Positions 17,418-27,986 of a stretch of DNA of 64,000 nt are shown here, in pieces; positions within the stretch are counted from its first letter, which is position 1; the number at the start of each line of letters is the position of its first letter. Made by a program: the position numbers and the translations under genes. The stretch is from QHXQ01 sp038322995 (GTDB lineage: Bacteria > Acidobacteriota > Blastocatellia > Pyrinomonadales > Pyrinomonadaceae): positions 1 through 64,000 of the forward strand of contig JBBQGM010000003.1 of NCBI GenBank assembly GCA_038322995.1, written 5' to 3'. A model generated the notes under the pieces. The model was given only the letters and a program-made list of their open reading frames with translations. It did not search any database and had not been told where the DNA came from.

Positions 17418-18668
17418 ATGCTTAACGAGATTACATATCGCAAGGCGACGACGACTGATGTTAACGGCGGGCGCGGGCCAAACGATGCTGAGCTAGTTGA
17501 GCTTGAGCGCGTCTATCACCTGTTGTTCGCGTGGTGTCAGGCACGCGACTTTGCGGGGCCCGATCCATTCGACGCCCTGAACAGTCGGCTGTTGCAAGCG
17601 ACGCCGCTGCGCCGGTCGCGGGCCGCCCGCCTCGTCTGGACGCAGGTCTTCAAACGTGCGCCTGTTAACCTGCGCGCACTTGCGCTCGTGCCGCGTGGGC
17701 GCAACGCGAAGGGCACGGCGCTCTTCGCGCTCGCCGCGCTCGCGCGCTTTCGCACCACGCGCATGGAAGCTGATGCCCAGACTGCGCGCGGGCTACTTGC
17801 TGACCTCTTGGCGCAATCGCTCGCTGGCTGGCACGGTGCGGCGTGGGGCTATAACTTCGACTGGCAGGGCCGCGCCTTCTATGCGCCGCGTGGTACGCCC
17901 GCCATCGTACCCACCGCCTTCGCCGCTCGCGCGCTCATCGAAGCGGCGGACACCTTTGCGGACGACGATTATCTGCGCAGCGCGCGGACGACGTGCGAGT
18001 TCATTCTGCATGATCTGCGGCGCAGCGAAGAAAGCAATGGTGAGATCTGTTTCAGCTACACCCCACACGACGACACGCGCGTCTTCAACGCGAGCTTGCT
18101 GGCGGCGGAGACGCTGGCCACGGTCGGCGCACGCACGAGCGAAGGTGCGTTATGCGATTGGGCCGTGCGCGCCGCCCGCTACGTCATCAGGCGGCAACAG
18201 CCGGACGGCTCGTGGGCTTATGGCGCGGACAGTTATCAAACCTGGGCCGACAATTTCCACACTGCCTTCATACTCACGAGTCTCGCGCGGATCATGCCCG
18301 CCTGCCCGGCCGCGAGCGCCGAGTTTGCGCCCGCGCTCCAACGCGGCTACGACTTTTGGCGCGCACGCTTCTTTCTGCCCGACGGCTGGCCGAAATATTT
18401 TCCTGATCGGCGCTACCCGGCCGACGCACACGCGGTCGGCGCAAGCATCGTCGCCCTCTGCGAACTGCGCGCACTTGACGCGGACGCGCTCCCGTTCGCG
18501 CACACGATCACGCAATGGGCATTGCACAATCTGCGCGACCCGCGCGGATTCTTCTACTATCAACGGCGACGCGGCTACACCGTCCGCACGCCCTACATGC
18601 GCTGGACGCAGGCCTGGATGGCCTATGCCCTAGCGCGGCAGATCGAAACGATGAAGGATGAACGCTGA
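17418..18668 (+). CDS. Alpha/alpha-toroid protein, probable polysaccharide-related enzyme
   Basis: The protein looks like an alpha/alpha-toroid (prenyltransferase/squalene cyclase and N-acylglucosamine-2-epimerase-like folds): repeated blocks such as GAAWGYNFDWQGRAFY, GTPAIVPTAFAARALIEAAD, SYTPHDDTRVFNASLLAAE, QQPDGSWAYG and WADNFHTAFIL. This block order is seen in poorly characterised proteins of surface-polysaccharide clusters. I chose the ATG at 17418; the frame is open to about 17277, but that part lacks conserved character and overlaps the divergent M16 promoter. It pairs with the DUF354 gene that follows. The catalytic function is unknown. Its stop codon lies inside the left arm of a perfect 28-base inverted repeat. 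Confidence 0.65.
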   Translation: MLNEITYRKATTTDVNGGRGPNDAELVELERVYHLLFAWCQARDFAGPDPFDALNSRLLQATPLRRSRAARLVWTQVFKRAPVNLRALALVPRGRNAKGTALFALAALARFRTTRMEADAQTARGLLADLLAQSLAGWHGAAWGYNFDWQGRAFYAPRGTPAIVPTAFAARALIEAADTFADDDYLRSARTTCEFILHDLRRSEESNGEICFSYTPHDDTRVFNASLLAAETLATVGARTSEGALCDWAVRAARYVIRRQQPDGSWAYGADSYQTWADNFHTAFILTSLARIMPACPAASAEFAPALQRGYDFWRARFFLPDGWPKYFPDRRYPADAHAVGASIVALCELRALDADALPFAHTITQWALHNLRDPRGFFYYQRRRGYTVRTPYMRWTQAWMAYALARQIETMKDER

Positions 18669-18723
18669 ACGCTGAATCAAAAACATTTGCCTTTCATTCA
18701 GCGTTCAGCGTTCATCCTTCATC
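18650..18723. repeat. Perfect 28-bp inverted repeat built of 7-base units
   Basis: The left arm (18650-18677) and right arm (18696-18723) are exact reverse complements over 28 bases, around an 18-base loop. The right arm reads as tandem heptamers TCAGCGT, TCAGCGT, TCATCCT, TCATCAT. The stop codon of the toroid gene (18666-18668) is inside the left arm, and the DUF354 start is 11 bases after the right arm. It can form a very stable RNA hairpin acting as a terminator or processing site between the two genes. Confidence 0.9.
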
Positions 18724-18733
18724 ATTAACCTCA

Positions 18734-19753
18734 ATGTCTCGCATCTGGATCGATCTCGCTAACTCGCCGCACGTGCCGTTCTTCCGCGCGCTTGTGCCGG
18801 AGTTTGTTGCACGCGGGCACGAGGTGCTCGTGACGGCGCGCGAGTTTGCGCAGACGGTCGAACTGGCGCAGTGCGCGGGTCTCGACGCGGTGGTGATCGG
18901 CGGGCACGGGGGGCGCGGGTTGGCAGGCAAAGCGGAGAACCTGTTCGGGCGCGCGCTGGCGTTAGCGCGTTGGGCGCGCGGGCACGGGCTGACGTTGGCG
19001 GTGAGTCATAACTCATACGCGCAGATCGTCGCGGCGCGCTTGCTCGGCATCAAGGCCGTGACGTTGATGGACTACGAGCATCAACCGGCCAATCATCTCG
19101 CGTTCCGCCTCGCCACCCGCGTGCTGGTGCCGCGTGCGTTTCCCGCCGCCGCGCTTAAACGCTTCGGCGCAGGCACGCGCAAAGTCCGGCGCTACGCGGG
19201 CACGAAAGAGGACGTGTATCTCGCGGACTTCACGCCTGCGCCGACTTTCGCCGCGCGGCTCGCTGAGCTTGGTGTGGAAACATCTGACGTGCTCGTCCTT
19301 GTGCGTCCGCCTGCGCGCGACGCGCTCTATCATCGCTTCGAGAATGAGTTGTTCGACGAATTGCTCAATCGTTTACAGACACAGACCGACGTGACAGTGG
19401 TCATGCTCGCGCGCAACGAAGCACAGCGCAAACAATACGGCCAGCGCGCATCGGCGCACTTTATTCTGCCCCGCGCGGCCCTCGACGGCGCGCATCTGAT
19501 CGCGGCGGCCGATCTGGTCGTCAGCGCGGGCGGGACGATGAACCGGGAGGCGGCCGCGCTTGGCGTACCGGCCGCGACTATCTATGCGGGCCGTTGGGCG
19601 GCCGTGGATGAAGAACTTGTCCGCGAAGGCCGGCTGCTGCGGATCAGCACGCGCGCCGATCTGGCTGCGCTGCCGTTACGCAAGAAAGCCGGCCTTAACT
19701 TACGCCGCGCCACACACGTGCGGGCCGAAGTCGCTAAATTAATCCTCGAATGA
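18734..19753 (+). CDS. DUF354 family glycosyltransferase-like protein
   Basis: 339-residue protein of the DUF354 family, which has a GT-B-like fold. Visible pattern: the N-terminal IWIDLANSPHVPFFRALVPEFVARGHEVLVTARE, then SHNSYAQIVAARLLG, MDYEHQPANHLAFRLATRVLVP and, near residue 250, DLVVSAGGTMNREAAALGVPA, the sugar-nucleotide-site-like segment. The family occurs in surface-polysaccharide loci, but the donor and product are unknown. It lies behind the toroid gene and a large hairpin; no ribosome-binding site is obvious, so translation may depend on read-through from upstream. Confidence 0.88.
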   Translation: MSRIWIDLANSPHVPFFRALVPEFVARGHEVLVTAREFAQTVELAQCAGLDAVVIGGHGGRGLAGKAENLFGRALALARWARGHGLTLAVSHNSYAQIVAARLLGIKAVTLMDYEHQPANHLAFRLATRVLVPRAFPAAALKRFGAGTRKVRRYAGTKEDVYLADFTPAPTFAARLAELGVETSDVLVLVRPPARDALYHRFENELFDELLNRLQTQTDVTVVMLARNEAQRKQYGQRASAHFILPRAALDGAHLIAAADLVVSAGGTMNREAAALGVPAATIYAGRWAAVDEELVREGRLLRISTRADLAALPLRKKAGLNLRRATHVRAEVAKLILE

Positions 19754-19780
19754 TTTGGGCCGGCGCGCCCGGCGGTGAGA

Positions 19781-21394
19781 TTATTCTTTGCGTCCGATGA
19801 GGAAGTAGGTTTCCATCTCGCCTTTGCCTTTGATATTGATTATGCCGCGCGGCTCGCAGAGATAGTCGGCGGCCAGTCGTTGGTAGGTTGCGTGGGACAC
19901 TTGAATGCGGCCTGGCAGGCTATGCGATTCCATGCGGCTCGCGGTGTTGACCGCGTCGCCCCAGAGATCATAGATGAATTTGGACGTGCCGATGATGCCG
20001 GCGACGACCGGGCCTGTGTTGATGCCTGTGCGCGTGTTGAGTTGCGCGTTGTGCGTTTGATTGAATGCGGCGAGCGCGGCTTGCATGTCGAGCGCCATCT
20101 CGGCCATCGCTTCGGCGTGATCAGTGCGGCGCGTAGGGAGTCCGGCGGCGACCATGTAGCAATCGCCAATGGTCTTGATCTTCTCCAGTCCGTGCCGCTC
20201 GGCTAGTTGATCGAAGGTGGAGAAGATTTCGTTCAGCAAATGCACCAACTCTTCCGGCGTGACGCGGGCCGACATCTGGGTGAAGCCGACGAGATCGGCG
20301 AAGAGGATGGTGGCTTCGGCGAAGCTCTCGGCGATGACGCCCGGTTGCTCTTTCAACTGCGCGGCGATAGGCGCGGGCAGGACGTTTAAGAGCAATCGCT
20401 CAGACTTCTCGCGCTCGATGCGCAATTCGGCAAGGTAAGCCTGCTCGCGGTCGCGCAGATGTTTTTTCTCCAACGAAGCGGCGACGCGGGCGCGCAGCAG
20501 CACCGGGTTGAACGGCTTGGGCAGATAATCTTCAGCGCCCAACTCGATGCAGCGCACGATGCTGTCCACCTCGTCAATGGCGGAGATCATGATCACCGGG
20601 ATGTCGCGCAAGTCCGCCGACTGCTTCAACCGCTCCAACACTTGATAACCGTTTAGCCCCGGCATCATGATGTCGAGCAGGACAAGATCAAAAGATCGCT
20701 CGGCGAGCAGTTCCAGTGCTTGTGAGCCGTTCACCGCGCATTTTACTTCGTAGCCTTCCCGCGCGAGACGCCGTTGCAGCACATCGCGGTTCGTCGCGTT
20801 GTCATCGACGACTAGAATAAGACCGCCCTGCATATCGCGACTATGGGCGGCATCGTCGAGCGCGTGCAGCGTGCTGACCGCACTTGCGACCATCCTGAAG
20901 ACGCCGGTGTCGCCGGGATTAAAGCTGTTGTTGTTCGCCTCGACGGCGGAGAAGCGCACGATGTCGTCGATGAGCGTGAGTAGTTGCTGCCCGGCGGTGT
21001 GAATCTGTTCCAAGTCGGCGACGAGTTCCGTGCGGCCCGCGTCGGTCGCATCCTCAAGCAGCATTTCGCTGTAACCGTTGATGGCGTTGATCGGCGTGCG
21101 TAATTCGTGGCGGACGTGCGCGCCGAAGGCATCAAGGTCGGCGGCATGCGCGGCGGCCCGGTCGGGGTGGAGCAACTCGTCCACGCGCGTGCGTAGTTGC
21201 CGGCCCGCCGTGAGAATCTTTTGCAAATCAGCGTGGACGGCTGCATCGCCCGCCGCGCCTTCAAGCGTCATCTCGCTATAGTCAATGATGGCGTCAACGG
21301 GCGCGGATAGTTCGCGGCGCAGATGTGCGAGCAGAGCATTGCGTGTGCGCGTCGCGTCGGGCAGTGTCGCGTTGGTGTCGGGGTGCATGTTCAT
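19781..21394 (-). CDS. Class III adenylate cyclase with duplicated HisKA modules and a receiver domain
   Basis: 537 residues. Two HisKA-like dimerisation modules are at about 17-75 and 85-155. The second has the phosphoacceptor H-box (His96, RHELRTP); the first has Arg27 at the equivalent place (RRELSAP), so it cannot be phosphorylated. No HATPase domain follows. A receiver domain spans about 192-305 with phosphoacceptor Asp241 (LLDIMMPG) and Lys293. A class III cyclase domain is at about 360-530, with metal ligands Asp367 (FADLVGF) and Asp411 (TIGDCYM), adenine-selecting Lys in EKIKTIGD and Asp476 (YDLWGD), and Asn483/Arg487 (VNTASRM). All cyclase catalytic residues are intact. It overlaps the CheY-like gene (ATGA). 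A kinase, probably the upstream hybrid, must supply phosphate. Confidence 0.94.
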   Translation of the reverse strand: MNMHPDTNATLPDATRTRNALLAHLRRELSAPVDAIIDYSEMTLEGAAGDAAVHADLQKILTAGRQLRTRVDELLHPDRAAAHAADLDAFGAHVRHELRTPINAINGYSEMLLEDATDAGRTELVADLEQIHTAGQQLLTLIDDIVRFSAVEANNNSFNPGDTGVFRMVASAVSTLHALDDAAHSRDMQGGLILVVDDNATNRDVLQRRLAREGYEVKCAVNGSQALELLAERSFDLVLLDIMMPGLNGYQVLERLKQSADLRDIPVIMISAIDEVDSIVRCIELGAEDYLPKPFNPVLLRARVAASLEKKHLRDREQAYLAELRIEREKSERLLLNVLPAPIAAQLKEQPGVIAESFAEATILFADLVGFTQMSARVTPEELVHLLNEIFSTFDQLAERHGLEKIKTIGDCYMVAAGLPTRRTDHAEAMAEMALDMQAALAAFNQTHNAQLNTRTGINTGPVVAGIIGTSKFIYDLWGDAVNTASRMESHSLPGRIQVSHATYQRLAADYLCEPRGIINIKGKGEMETYFLIGRKE

Positions 21395-21768
21395 ACGATG
21401 GTCAGCTTTTGCAAGATCGCTTCAATCTTTTCCAGCAAGCGCGGCAATTCAACCGGCTTCGTGTCGTAATCGTCGCAGCCGGCGGCCAGGGCCTTCTCGC
21501 GGTCGCCGGACATGGCGTGCGCGGTTAGCGCAATGATCGGGATCGCTTTGGTCGCGGCGGCCTCTTTGAGTTGGCGTGTGGCCTCCCAGCCGTCGAGTAC
21601 GGGCAGACTCATGTCCATCAAGATCAGATCGGGTACGGCCTCTTGCGCCAGCGCGACGCCCTGCCCGCCGTCCACGGCCAGCAGCACTTCGTAACCTTTG
21701 CGCATGAGCCGCCGCGACAGCATATCGCGGTTCATCTCGTTGTCTTCAATTAACAAAATCTTCGCCAT
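21391..21768 (-). CDS. CheY-like single-domain response regulator
   Basis: 125-residue stand-alone receiver domain from the ATG at 21768. The acidic pair is EDN near residue 10, the phosphoacceptor Asp in LILMDMSLP near 52, then T in IALTAHAM and K in YDTKPVEL. There is no output domain. It sits between the hybrid histidine kinase gene (50 bases upstream) and the adenylate cyclase gene (4-base overlap), so it is probably a phosphate shuttle or competitor within this pathway. Confidence 0.95.
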   Translation of the reverse strand: MAKILLIEDNEMNRDMLSRRLMRKGYEVLLAVDGGQGVALAQEAVPDLILMDMSLPVLDGWEATRQLKEAAATKAIPIIALTAHAMSGDREKALAAGCDDYDTKPVELPRLLEKIEAILQKLTIV

Positions 21769-21817
21769 GAGCAAAATTCCCCTGATTGGATAATTATGAA
21801 TGTCAACTCGACTGCGC

Positions 21818-24085
<2,268 letters not shown>

Positions 24086-24112
24086 CAGCTTGCTTGGCGG
24101 CCGGGCGCGGCG

Positions 24113-24649
24113 TTATTTAATGCGATAGCCGTCGTCGCCGGGGCGGCGCCCGTCCACGCGCAGGACGCTCACTTTCGCGGTGTCCACCTGATCGGCGCGC
24201 ACGTAGCCGATTGCGCCCGGCGTGTAGTGGACGAACTGGATCATCGCGTAGACCGTGTTCAACTCCTTCGGCACATCCTGAATGCTTTCGTTGAAGCGGC
24301 CCTGGCGGAAGTAGGTGCGGTAATAATCTTCGTTCCAGCCATAGACGGAGCGCAGCACGGCGGCCCGGTCGGTCTGCCCGGCCGGTTGGCGCATGGTGAC
24401 GACGATCTTCGTGCCGTCGGGCCACTGGCTGCGCTCGGCCATGAAATACTTGCGCAGGTTGGCGAAGGAAACGTCTTGCGTCGCGTTGCGCGGGTTCACG
24501 ATGATCGCCACGTCGGAGTTTTGCAGCGCGGCGGCGGCCGGCGTGGTCGCTAGCGTGCGCGCTTCGCCGTTAGCTGCCGGGCGAGCGAAGGATAAACCGG
24601 ACGCGCACAACAATGTCAGGCCGAGGACGATCCAGGTAACTCTGATCAT
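24113..24649 (-). CDS. PstS-like periplasmic substrate-binding protein, short
   Basis: 178-residue secreted protein: signal peptide to about residue 22 (MIRVTWIVLGLTLLCASGLSFA), then a PBP-like (phosphate-ABC-transporter-type) domain with VAIIVNPRN, LRKYFMAERSQWPDGTKIVV and a C-terminal GAIGYVRADQV, the recurrent segment of PstS-like domains. It is half the size of a full PstS and no ABC transporter genes are near. The position between a barrel protein and a hybrid kinase suggests a sensory rather than transport role; the ligand is unknown. Confidence 0.85.
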   Translation of the reverse strand: MIRVTWIVLGLTLLCASGLSFARPAANGEARTLATTPAAAALQNSDVAIIVNPRNATQDVSFANLRKYFMAERSQWPDGTKIVVTMRQPAGQTDRAAVLRSVYGWNEDYYRTYFRQGRFNESIQDVPKELNTVYAMIQFVHYTPGAIGYVRADQVDTAKVSVLRVDGRRPGDDGYRIK

Positions 24650-24664
24650 GGCGCAACCCCTTGC

Positions 24665-26323
24665 TTAGAACGTGAACGCGAGTTGGAGAATTAGTTCGTC
24701 AAGCGGCGCTTGGCGGCGGCGCTGGGTGCGGTCGTACTGCGCCTTGAGGGCCGCGTACTCGGTCACGTCGTAGCGCACGCCGACGGACGGGCCGTTGCGC
24801 CGGCCGACGCTCGTGAAGATGGTGTCATTGTCCGGCGCATTCACATACTGATAACGGAAGTAGGGCGTGGTCTGCCCGAAGCGGCGCGCGAACTGCGTGT
24901 AGAAGCCGGGCGTGTAGCGTGGCGCACGCGCGCCATCGGGCTTATGCCGCACGAAGATCGCTTCGTTGAGCCACTCGTAACGCGGGTTGCGATAGACGAT
25001 GTGCCCGGCCAAGATCATCTGGCTGACGTTCGGCCCCGTGAGCGGCGTCAGGTGGTCGTGATAGAACGAGAAGCCGGTTTGCAGGCCCGGCACGGCATCG
25101 GGCCGGGCGAGGAGCGCGAAGTTGTACGACTTGCCGTTGTTCTCGTCCCCGGCGGATTGCACTGTTTCGGCCGTGGGCGAGCGCGTGGCGCGCCCGTTGC
25201 CAATCTCCGCGACGTAGCGCAACCCGAGCGAGCCGGAAGGGATGCGCCCCGTGGCCGATAAGCCGACGTTGTGCAGCGGCAGCGGCCCGCCCTGGCCCTC
25301 AAAGGCGAAAAGGAACGGCCGGTTGGCGGCGGTGGCGAACCATGAGCCGTGATGATACGCGGTGTTGTAATAACCGATGGCCGTGTGATACCGCCCGGCA
25401 CTGAGGTTGAAGAATTCGCTCGGCGCGTAGCGCAGCAGCAGGCGATGAATCTCGAAGTCGAACGTGTTGTCTCGATTGGCTTCGATGATCAGTTCGCTCA
25501 AGACGCTGAACTTCTCCGACAGTTTCGAGGTGATGAATAGATCGAGTTGGCCGAGCGAGAAAGCGTTGGTCGCATCGCGTTGACTGCCGGCGCGATAGTT
25601 CACGTCGGCGAAGCCCTGAATTTGCAGCCGTGGGCCCGGCATCGTTTCGTGTCCGTGCTGGTCGAGAATCGCCTGCGCCTGCGCTTGTTCGCTGGCCTCT
25701 TCGCCGGCGGCGTCCGGCACAGGTGGCGGCTCGCTGGCGGCGGGATTGCTCGCGTCGCCCACCGCCGCGTTCTTCAACTGCGCGACCTGACCTTCCAGTT
25801 CCGCGATCCGCTTGAGCAGTTGTTGCAGCACCGCGTGATCGTCCGGTTGTGCGCCGGCCGGCGTGCGGGCTACGTCCTGCGCCGCGACCGGTGCGTCGCC
25901 GCCAACTGTGGCCGGTTGCGCGGTGAAAACGATGTCAAGCCGGTTGAACTGTTGGCTGGCATGCGCCCGCACGCCAGCTTGTGTGCGGAACGAGAGCAGC
26001 AGATCGCTCTGGCGAGTTAGCACCTGCGCATCGGAGTAGCCGCGCCCGTTGAGTGCGCCGGCCGGGCGCAGCAGTTCGGCGCGCGGGATCAAGACGTAGA
26101 AGGTGTCGCCGTCTTGATAGCTCTGATAGCCGTCGAGCGCGGCGTCGGCCGCAAGCGTGATGCGTGAGCCGTCGGCCGTTGCGCTGGCACGCGGCGCGGC
26201 GAGATGGCGAAGCGGCGGCCCGACACTTTTAGAGACGAGGTGGCCGGTCTGCGCGCAGACCGCCAACGCGGGGCCGAGCAAAAATGCGGCGAGCGTCAGA
26301 GCCGCTAGGAGTGAGCGTTTCAT
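24665..26323 (-). CDS. Outer-membrane beta-barrel protein with N-terminal AMIN-like domain
   Basis: 552 residues from the ATG at 26323, which starts a good signal peptide (MKRSLLAALTLAAFLLGPAL). Residues about 45-135 resemble an AMIN-type peptidoglycan/envelope-binding domain. A coiled coil (LLKRIAELEGQVAQLKNA) lies near 180-200. The rest is a porin-like barrel beginning RLQIQGFADVNYRAGS and ending in the terminal Phe (LILQLAFTF) expected of BAM-inserted barrels. It leads the sensory operon and lies 16 bases upstream of the PstS-like gene. It could deliver the ligand sensed downstream, which is inference. Confidence 0.85.
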   Translation of the reverse strand: MKRSLLAALTLAAFLLGPALAVCAQTGHLVSKSVGPPLRHLAAPRASATADGSRITLAADAALDGYQSYQDGDTFYVLIPRAELLRPAGALNGRGYSDAQVLTRQSDLLLSFRTQAGVRAHASQQFNRLDIVFTAQPATVGGDAPVAAQDVARTPAGAQPDDHAVLQQLLKRIAELEGQVAQLKNAAVGDASNPAASEPPPVPDAAGEEASEQAQAQAILDQHGHETMPGPRLQIQGFADVNYRAGSQRDATNAFSLGQLDLFITSKLSEKFSVLSELIIEANRDNTFDFEIHRLLLRYAPSEFFNLSAGRYHTAIGYYNTAYHHGSWFATAANRPFLFAFEGQGGPLPLHNVGLSATGRIPSGSLGLRYVAEIGNGRATRSPTAETVQSAGDENNGKSYNFALLARPDAVPGLQTGFSFYHDHLTPLTGPNVSQMILAGHIVYRNPRYEWLNEAIFVRHKPDGARAPRYTPGFYTQFARRFGQTTPYFRYQYVNAPDNDTIFTSVGRRNGPSVGVRYDVTEYAALKAQYDRTQRRRQAPLDELILQLAFTF

Positions 26324-26441
26324 AATAAATAATGGCAATGATTGATTCGATTGGGCCGCCAACGTGAGCGAATGATATGCCGGAGCGAGTTGAAAAGCCA
26401 GTTCTTTCGTCGTCGCCTGGCGGCCATCCACGGGCACAACT

Positions 26442-27905
26442 TCAGCCGTCGCCGGCCGCGGCTTCGTTGGCGCTTGGCAGCACGGGCAGCTTCAGCATTT
26501 GTTCCCAACCGGAATCGTCCGCGCGCATCTTGCGCGTCAGTTCGTCGCGTAGGGCGCGTAGGCGGTCGCTCAGGTTGTGCGGATAGCGTTCGATGTTTGG
26601 GAAGCGCGCGTGCTGTTCTTCGACGAAGGCTTTTTGTTTTTTAATCGACGGGATCGGCTCATACCGGCCGCGCTCCCAGAAGGGCACGAGCAGGCGCTCA
26701 ATCTTGACCGCGCCCGCGATCTCAATCTCCTCATCGGCCAACCCGATCACGTCGGCCACATAATGGCCGTCCGCCGCGACGCCGCGAAAGACTTGCAGCC
26801 GACCGGGCAGCGTCGATTTCTCCGGCGTGTTCGAGGCCTTGAGCGTCGGCCGCCCGTTGATCAGACATTGCTTGAAAATGACCCCGGCGATCCGCGCGAC
26901 CTCGCCCGACAGTTTCGTGCCGACGCCGAAGCCCGTCGCCTGCGGGAAGGTGGCGACGATCTCGCGCACGCGCTCGACCGTGAGATCGCCGGTCAGGATC
27001 GGCATCAAGCCATGCAGTTCGTTCGCCTCGAAAAACTCAAGACAGTAGCGACCCAAGGCAGCCAGGTCGCCGGAGTCGATGCGGAAGCCTTTGAAGGCGC
27101 GGCGGCGCGCAACCGTCGATGTTGCCGCCAGGGTCGCATGCACCGCGCCGAGGCGCACGTCAATCGTGTCGAGCAAAAGCGTCGTGCCTTGCGGGTTCGC
27201 GTCGAGCCAACGCTCGAAGGCGACCTGCTCGAAGTGTTTGGGCCGGCCCGTGCGCGGCTCGATCTCCGGCTCGTCCATGTACTCGATGAAAGCCTGCTGC
27301 CAGTAGTGCGCCTCCGTGCCGACCGCCGGGATGTCGAGGCGGTGCGCCGCCTCCATGTTCGACGTGTCGTTGAAGCCGCCGATGAACGCGTAGGTGGTTA
27401 CTTCGACCGCGCGCTCGATGTCGCCGTTGCGGCGCAAGCTGAAATCAGAGAGCCAACGTGCGCCCGCCGCCATGCGAAACTGCATTGCGAGGCTGGCCGT
27501 CGTCATCGGCAGATCGAAGGCGTGCTCGAATTTGATCTCTTGCGCTTGCGTCAAACCGAACGCGCCGGTGATGTCGGCGAACGGCTCGCCCGCGAACATG
27601 ATCGTGCCGGGGCGCACCGCGCGCACCGCCCCGACGAACGTCATATCCTCAATCGCCCGCGCGAACAGATCAAGTCCGCCGCGATCCTGTTCGAGAAAGC
27701 GTATGCGCGGGCGGTCAAGCCCGCTATCCACGAGCAGCCGCACCAGTCGCTCGTGCCCGAGGCACGGCGCAAACGCGAGCTTGCGCTGCGTCACGTAAAA
27801 GGTCGCGGGCGTCTCGCTCAGCGGCCCACCGTGCAGCCGCGTCGCGTCCTTGTACGACGCATCGCCCATCGCCGCGTGATAACGATCAATGTTTAATGTA
27901 CCCAT
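26442..27905 (-). CDS. pncB: Nicotinate phosphoribosyltransferase
   Basis: 487-residue enzyme of NAD salvage, converting nicotinate and PRPP to nicotinate mononucleotide. It shows the characteristic FSLRRNGD and FIGGFNDTSNMEAAHRL segments and GTEAHYW with the catalytic-loop His. The FRIDSGDLAALGR and FGVGTKLS segments follow, which bind the phosphoribosyl group. Length is normal. It lies 118 bases upstream of the barrel gene and downstream of the amidohydrolase gene, separated from the latter by a microrepeat hairpin. Symbol given on family resemblance. Confidence 0.93.
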   Translation of the reverse strand: MGTLNIDRYHAAMGDASYKDATRLHGGPLSETPATFYVTQRKLAFAPCLGHERLVRLLVDSGLDRPRIRFLEQDRGGLDLFARAIEDMTFVGAVRAVRPGTIMFAGEPFADITGAFGLTQAQEIKFEHAFDLPMTTASLAMQFRMAAGARWLSDFSLRRNGDIERAVEVTTYAFIGGFNDTSNMEAAHRLDIPAVGTEAHYWQQAFIEYMDEPEIEPRTGRPKHFEQVAFERWLDANPQGTTLLLDTIDVRLGAVHATLAATSTVARRRAFKGFRIDSGDLAALGRYCLEFFEANELHGLMPILTGDLTVERVREIVATFPQATGFGVGTKLSGEVARIAGVIFKQCLINGRPTLKASNTPEKSTLPGRLQVFRGVAADGHYVADVIGLADEEIEIAGAVKIERLLVPFWERGRYEPIPSIKKQKAFVEEQHARFPNIERYPHNLSDRLRALRDELTRKMRADDSGWEQMLKLPVLPSANEAAAGDG

Positions 27906-27911
27906 AAGAGA

Positions 27912-27986
27912 ACAGTGACGAGTGACAAGTGCCGAGCTAAGACAAACAGTTTAACTTGTCACTCGTCACTCGTCACCCGTCACTGT
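27912..27986. repeat. Heptamer inverted repeat, family A, copy 1
   Basis: A 17-base perfect stem (27914-27930 with 27954-27970) has a right arm that continues as tandem heptamers TCACTCG, TCACTCG, TCACCCG, TCACTGT. The minus-strand stop codon of the amidohydrolase gene (27980-27982) falls inside the last heptamer, and the other side ends 7 bases before the pncB start. A related element lies at 55729-55820. Confidence 0.85.

Noticed and set aside
26577..27896. 439-codon plus-strand frame across the nicotinate phosphoribosyltransferase gene
   Set aside because: It is a shadow of GC-rich codon structure on the opposite strand: Arg-rich, with no recognisable domain.
27912..27986. CRISPR-like array
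   Set aside because: The repeats are 7-base units in direct tandem without spacers and form a hairpin; no cas genes are in the window.
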